The position numbers and the translations under genes were made by a program. Shown here piece by piece: positions 60,127 to 64,000 of a stretch of 64,000 bases of DNA. The first letter of the stretch is position 1; each line of letters begins with the position of its first letter. Below the pieces are notes generated by a model that was not told the DNA's origin, did not search any database, and saw only the letters and a program-made list of their open reading frames with translations. Source of the stretch: Larus michahellis (taxonomy: Eukaryota > Chordata > Aves > Charadriiformes > Laridae); contig NC_133896.1 in the NCBI RefSeq assembly GCF_964199755.1, positions 82,923,815-82,987,814 on the forward strand, given 5' to 3'.

Positions 60127-60144
60127 TGGCGCCCAACAAGGGGC
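60127..60144 (+). other. Primer-binding site of the broken ERV
   Basis: TGGCGCCCAACAAGGGGC, close to the lysine tRNA (Lys1,2) type site TGGCGCCCAACGTGGGGC. Confidence 0.8.
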
Positions 60145-61088
60145 CCGACTGGGGCTCTCACAGATTGCCTGAATTGTTCAAATTACAGCTTGTTTGGTCG
60201 AAAGAGTATCAGATTTTTTCCTTGGAGAGTCTTGAGGTGTTGGAAATTAAAAGACAGCTCACACCTTGTTGCTCTTGAGCAAAATATTATATCGTGTCTT
60301 TATAGAGTTTTGTTTAAAATTAGTTGATGCAGTGCCATATGTGTTGTGTTATTATTCATTTGTGATTTGTGTTTATTTGCAGTGGTTTGGTACAGGGTGC
60401 TGGATGAAACATGCTATTTGGCTATGGTTTTAAACCGCAATTCATGCCTGAATAAACTGGGCGCGACTTTACCTGCACACCTCGGGCGTCGCCTAGTGTA
60501 TTTTGTTACTAATTACACTTTTAATTTTACCTTGGGTGATTTACCTCTTCTTTTTATCCCCAGATGATTCCACTAGGGATTGGGGATTTCAGAAATGATT
60601 GTTACTTCCTGAAAAATCATGATTCTATTATTGACTCTCCTGAATGTGTTTCAGGGATTTTATATTATACTTCGGTGCAGGAATAGGTGTTGCAAGACAC
60701 GCACTGCTGCTACTCAAACCCCACGAGCCACTCCACCACCTGTACCAGCACGAGTCACCCCGCCACCTGTACCCGGGCACAAGTTACTCCAGCTTCCACA
60801 ACGAGTACTGCCACTACTCCAGCTGCTCTGACAAGTACTGCCGCTACTGCGACTCCATCAGTACTGGTACAAGTCACCCCTGTGACCAGGAACCAAAAAA
60901 TTAGGTCGGTTCATTCCCCTGCCCCTTACATCGAAGACCAGCTCAAGTAAGATCGTACAGGAGAGAATTCTTCCAATGAAGATTCAGGAGGGTGTCCTTC
61001 TAAAGCAGATAAATGAAAGTATCCTTCTAAAGTAGATCCGGGAGAGTGTCCTTCTCAGGCAGTGTCAACGGATGGGGATAACTCAGGT
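60145..61088 (+). mobile_element. Leader region of the broken ERV
   Basis: Includes a CCACCTGTACC-rich repetitive stretch (60720-60870) and short repeats of 'gtgtccttctaaag' near 60980-61060. Both are in the style of avian ERV leaders. Confidence 0.6.
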
Positions 61089-61741
61089 ATCATAGAATTA
61101 TAGAATTAAAGAATGGTTACAGTTAGAAGGAACCTCAAAGATCATCTAGGTCCAACCTCCCTGCCACGGACAGGGACATCTCCCACTAGACCAGGTTACT
61201 CAAAGCCCCATCCAACCTGGCCTTGAACAACTCCAAGGATGGGGCATCCACAACTTCTCTGGGAAACCTGTTCCAGTGTCTCACCACCCTGACAGTAAAG
61301 AATTTCTTCCTAATATCTAATCTTAATCTACCCTCTTTCAGTTTAAAACCATTACCCCTTGTCCTATCACTACACTCCCTGACAAAGAGTCCCTCCCCAT
61401 CTTTCCTGTAGGCCCCCTTCAGATACTGGAAGGCCACTATAAGGTCTTCTCGGGGCCTTCTTTCTCCGGGCTGAATAACCCCACTCCCTCAGCCTGTCTT
61501 CATAGTATAGGTGCTACAGCCCTCTGATCATCTTTGTGGCCCTCCTCTGGACACATTCCAACAGGTCCGTGTCCTTCTTGTGCTGAGGACTTCAGAGCTG
61601 GACACAGCACTCCAAGGGTGGGGTCTCACCAGAGCAGAGTAGAGAGGCAGAATCACCTCCCTCGACCTCCTGGCCACACTTCTTTTGATGCAGCCCAGGT
61701 TGCTGTTGGCTTTCTGGGCTGCAAGAATACATTGCTGGCTG
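61089..61741 (-). mobile_element. CR1 LINE inserted in the ERV region
   Basis: ATCATAGAATTATAGAATTA at the left, the CR1 body up to 'acattgctggct' at the right. 5'-truncated. Confidence 0.92.
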
Positions 61742-62395
61742 TTATGGTTTGAAGAACCCACAAAAATTTATTGTCATTTAGACAATTATTCTATCAACCA
61801 ATGGCCCCTCTCCACCTGGGAAAGGGAATCAGAAAAAAACAAGAAAACCTGAGGATTGAAATATAAACAAATTTAATAGAATAATACTATATAATTAACA
61901 TCAATAATACTAAATAACCAATGTTGATCCCGCTATCAATATGAACTATATGAGGATTATACTCATCCCATTCTATCAGTGGGAAGCTGTGCATTCCCAG
62001 CACCAGACAACAGATGTCAGACACTGAGAGTGCTACGCCTTCGGGAGGAAGGGAAGGCCACAGGGGTTCAGTGCTGCGGCAAGAAGTTCTCAGGAGTGCA
62101 GCCATCACAGAAGAGGAGAAACTCCTCAGCAAACTTTCTAATTTATATTGAATGTGACATTCATGGTATGAAATAACTTTGTTGGCCAGCTTAGGTCAAG
62201 TGCCCCAGGTCTCGCCCCTCCTCACCCCTGCACCTGGCTAGCTTGAAAACACTGAGACCTTGAAGCCCACATACCACAGGTGGCTATAAAGTAAATAGTT
62301 TCACAAATTCAGACACTAGAGTCTTCTAAAAATTCAGTTTTCCCAAGCATTAGAAGAGACCTTACTGAAATGTAAAATTACTGAAAAAGAAATTA
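61742..62395 (-). repeat. Opposite-strand ERV LTR, nested, 5' end lost
   Basis: On the minus strand it ends in TTCAAACCATAACA and near its start carries TTTCAGTAAGGTCTCTTCTAA, similar to the LTR at 59349 (TTTCAGTTAAGTCTCTTCTAA). A related but diverged family. A CR1 abuts its 5' side. Confidence 0.7.
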
Positions 62396-63100
62396 GAATC
62401 ATAGAATCATAGAGCCTGTTGGGTTGGAAGGGGCCTTTAAAGGTCATCTAGTCCAACCCCCTGCAGTAAGCAGGGACATCTTCAACTAGATTAGATTGCT
62501 TAGAGCCTCGTCAAGCCTGGCCTTGAATGTCTCCAGGGATGGGGCCTCCACCACCTCTCCAGGCAACCTGTTCCAGTGCCTCACCACCCTCATTGTAAAG
62601 AACTTCTTCCTAATGTCTAATCTAAAACCACCCTGCTCTAGTTTAAAGCCATTGCCCCTCGTCCTATCGCTACATGCCCTCGCAAACAGCCCCTCCCCAG
62701 CTTTCCTGTAGGCCCCCTTCAGGTACTGGAAGGCTGCTATAAGGTCTCCCCGGAACCTTCTCTTCTCCAGGCTGAACAACCCCAACTCTTTTGACCTGTC
62801 TTCGTAGGAGAGGTGCTCCAACCCTCAGATCATCTTCGTAGCCCTCCTCTGGATCAGCTCCAACAGGTCCATGTCCTTCTTGTGCTGAGGGCACAATCCT
62901 GTGTCGCTCAAACCAGGACACTGTCTCATGTTGAGCTTCTCAACAACCAACACCCCTAAGTCCTTCTCCTTGGGGCTGCACTCTATCCATTCTCCACTCA
63001 GCCTGCATTTGTGCTTGGGATTGCCCTCCACCCAGGTGCAGGACCTTGCACTTGGCCTTGTTGGACTTCATGAGGTTTGCATGGGCCCACGTCTCAATAG
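62396..63100 (-). mobile_element. CR1 LINE inserted beside the nested LTR
   Basis: AGAATCATAGAATCATAGAG at the left, a young-looking CR1 body, and end near 'cttcatgaggtttgcatggg'. Confidence 0.93.
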
Positions 63101-63164
63101 GGCTGATACCATAGACATAGACAGTAAAGAAGTCAGGCAGTTGGCAAACCTGGCCAGAGATGGA

Positions 63165-64000
63165 GGTATCGACAAGGTTCTTGGGAGAAAGCCACAAACT
63201 CTCAGTCTCTGGAGGTGACTTTTGTCATTTGTAAGGCGCAGGTGTCCCTTTAAGGATGATATTGAATGCTGCCCAAGCAAATGGACCACCATGGGGAAAG
63301 GTATTAAGTACCTGAGAGAACTGGCTGTGTGAGAGGTGATTTATAGCAACTGGTGAGTGATTATAGACTACGATGAAATGCCATGCCAAGAACCTATGTT
63401 GTGGAGTTTGTGCAGAGTGCACCACCGATGTATTCCCATGCATTGTCAACAATGGTCTGGGGAGGATCTGATCCCAATGCACCAACTGTAAATGAAGTGG
63501 CTAACAGAGCACTCTCTAGCCAGGGTCCAAGAAGGGCTGAAAAACTTGGCTGACCCGAGAAGAGGACTCCCATCTTTGGTCCAGCAGGATGTTTCCTGCT
63601 TACATGTCCTATCCTGCCTTCCCCCCTCCTGCCTATCCCCCAAGGTCCAGGGCAGCTACCTACTATGGGATGCAGCTGGACTGCAACTTAGAGGACCCCA
63701 AAGAGGAGCTTAAAGCTGGCAGAACAGACTGCAGGAGTCCAGGAGCAGAAGAGGGTTGCTTCAGCTCTGGGGCTTAAGTGTTCAAACACCAAAATGCAGA
63801 GGGGCACCCCGAGCAATCCCTCCGCAGACTCTTTCCCACTGGGGAAGTGCCTGGTGTCACTGTTTAAACAAAACTCTCGACTGACAGGGTGCTTTCTCCC
63901 ACTGGGCTAGAGGCAGTTGCTGTCTCCTGACCTCCCTCTTCATGCTTTGCTGCCTAAAGCCTGTGAGGCATGCCCCAGGCGCAGCACAGCATCGCAAGGG
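63165..64000 (+). mobile_element. gag-like segment of the broken ERV
   Basis: The wording around 63260-63560 resembles the gag region of avian ERVL proviruses that I know (a 'tggaccaccatggggaaagg' and 'gcagagtgcaccaccgatgt' type text). Broken at several places. It continues past the window. Confidence 0.6.

Larger units (their letters stand above)
59349..64000 (+). mobile_element. Broken endogenous retrovirus (avian ERVL-like), 5' part, extends past the window
   Basis: Fossil provirus with a 5' LTR (59349-60119), primer-binding site (60127-60144), repetitive leader (to about 61088) and a gag-like segment (about 63165 onward), split by two CR1 insertions and an opposite-strand LTR. It carries several breaks and is clearly dead. 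The nested insertions suggest considerable age. ERVL is my best family guess from gag wording. The lysine-type primer site leaves this open. Confidence 0.8.

Overview
The window is bird genomic DNA. The signs are many CR1 LINE fragments ending in the avian ATTCTATGATTCT-type 3' repeat, avian endogenous-retrovirus LTRs, an ovostatin/alpha-2-macroglobulin-like gene with vertebrate exon structure, and olfactory receptor (OR) genes. No species can be named. The divergent histone and the LTR types do not decide between major bird groups.

Layout. (1) 716-17107, minus strand: nineteen consecutive coding exons of an ovostatin/A2M-like protease inhibitor. Every splice phase joins and there is no in-frame stop, giving about 835 residues from MG1 through the bait region into MG7. 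Exon 1 (signal peptide) was not found, and the thioester half lies beyond the left edge. CR1 copies sit in its introns. (2) 17.1-35.0 kb: gene-poor DNA with CR1 fragments of several ages and a hexamer-like microsatellite. (3) 34994-41331 and 52498-59218: two arms of a large inverted repeat around an 11.2-kb spacer. Each arm carries an identical intronless gene for a very divergent, polyadenylated histone H2A variant (37020-37529 plus; 56298-56807 minus) in a CpG-rich block. The arm core (about 35326-41234 versus 52593-58501) shows no indel and about two visible substitutions in 5.9 kb. Both ends of the homology are only about 90-93% identical, which is the signature of recent gene conversion between the arms. 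(4) Spacer 41332-52497: a broken OR10-like pseudogene (minus) and one intact OR2A-like gene (plus, 49944-50882). (5) 59.2-64 kb: a decayed third copy of the H2A 3' flank, then a broken ERV (5' LTR, primer site, leader, gag-like segment) into which two CR1s and an opposite-strand LTR are nested.

The most notable system is the paired H2A variant. Its histone fold aligns to H2A without gaps, but four of six acidic-patch residues are lost (one more is a conservative E-to-D change), the docking tail is replaced by an arginine-rich, SPxK-bearing tail, and the N-terminus is long and acidic at first. Two copies in homogenised inverted-repeat arms recall the mammalian H2A.B genes, which also lie in X-chromosome repeat arms. 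A germline role is inference only.
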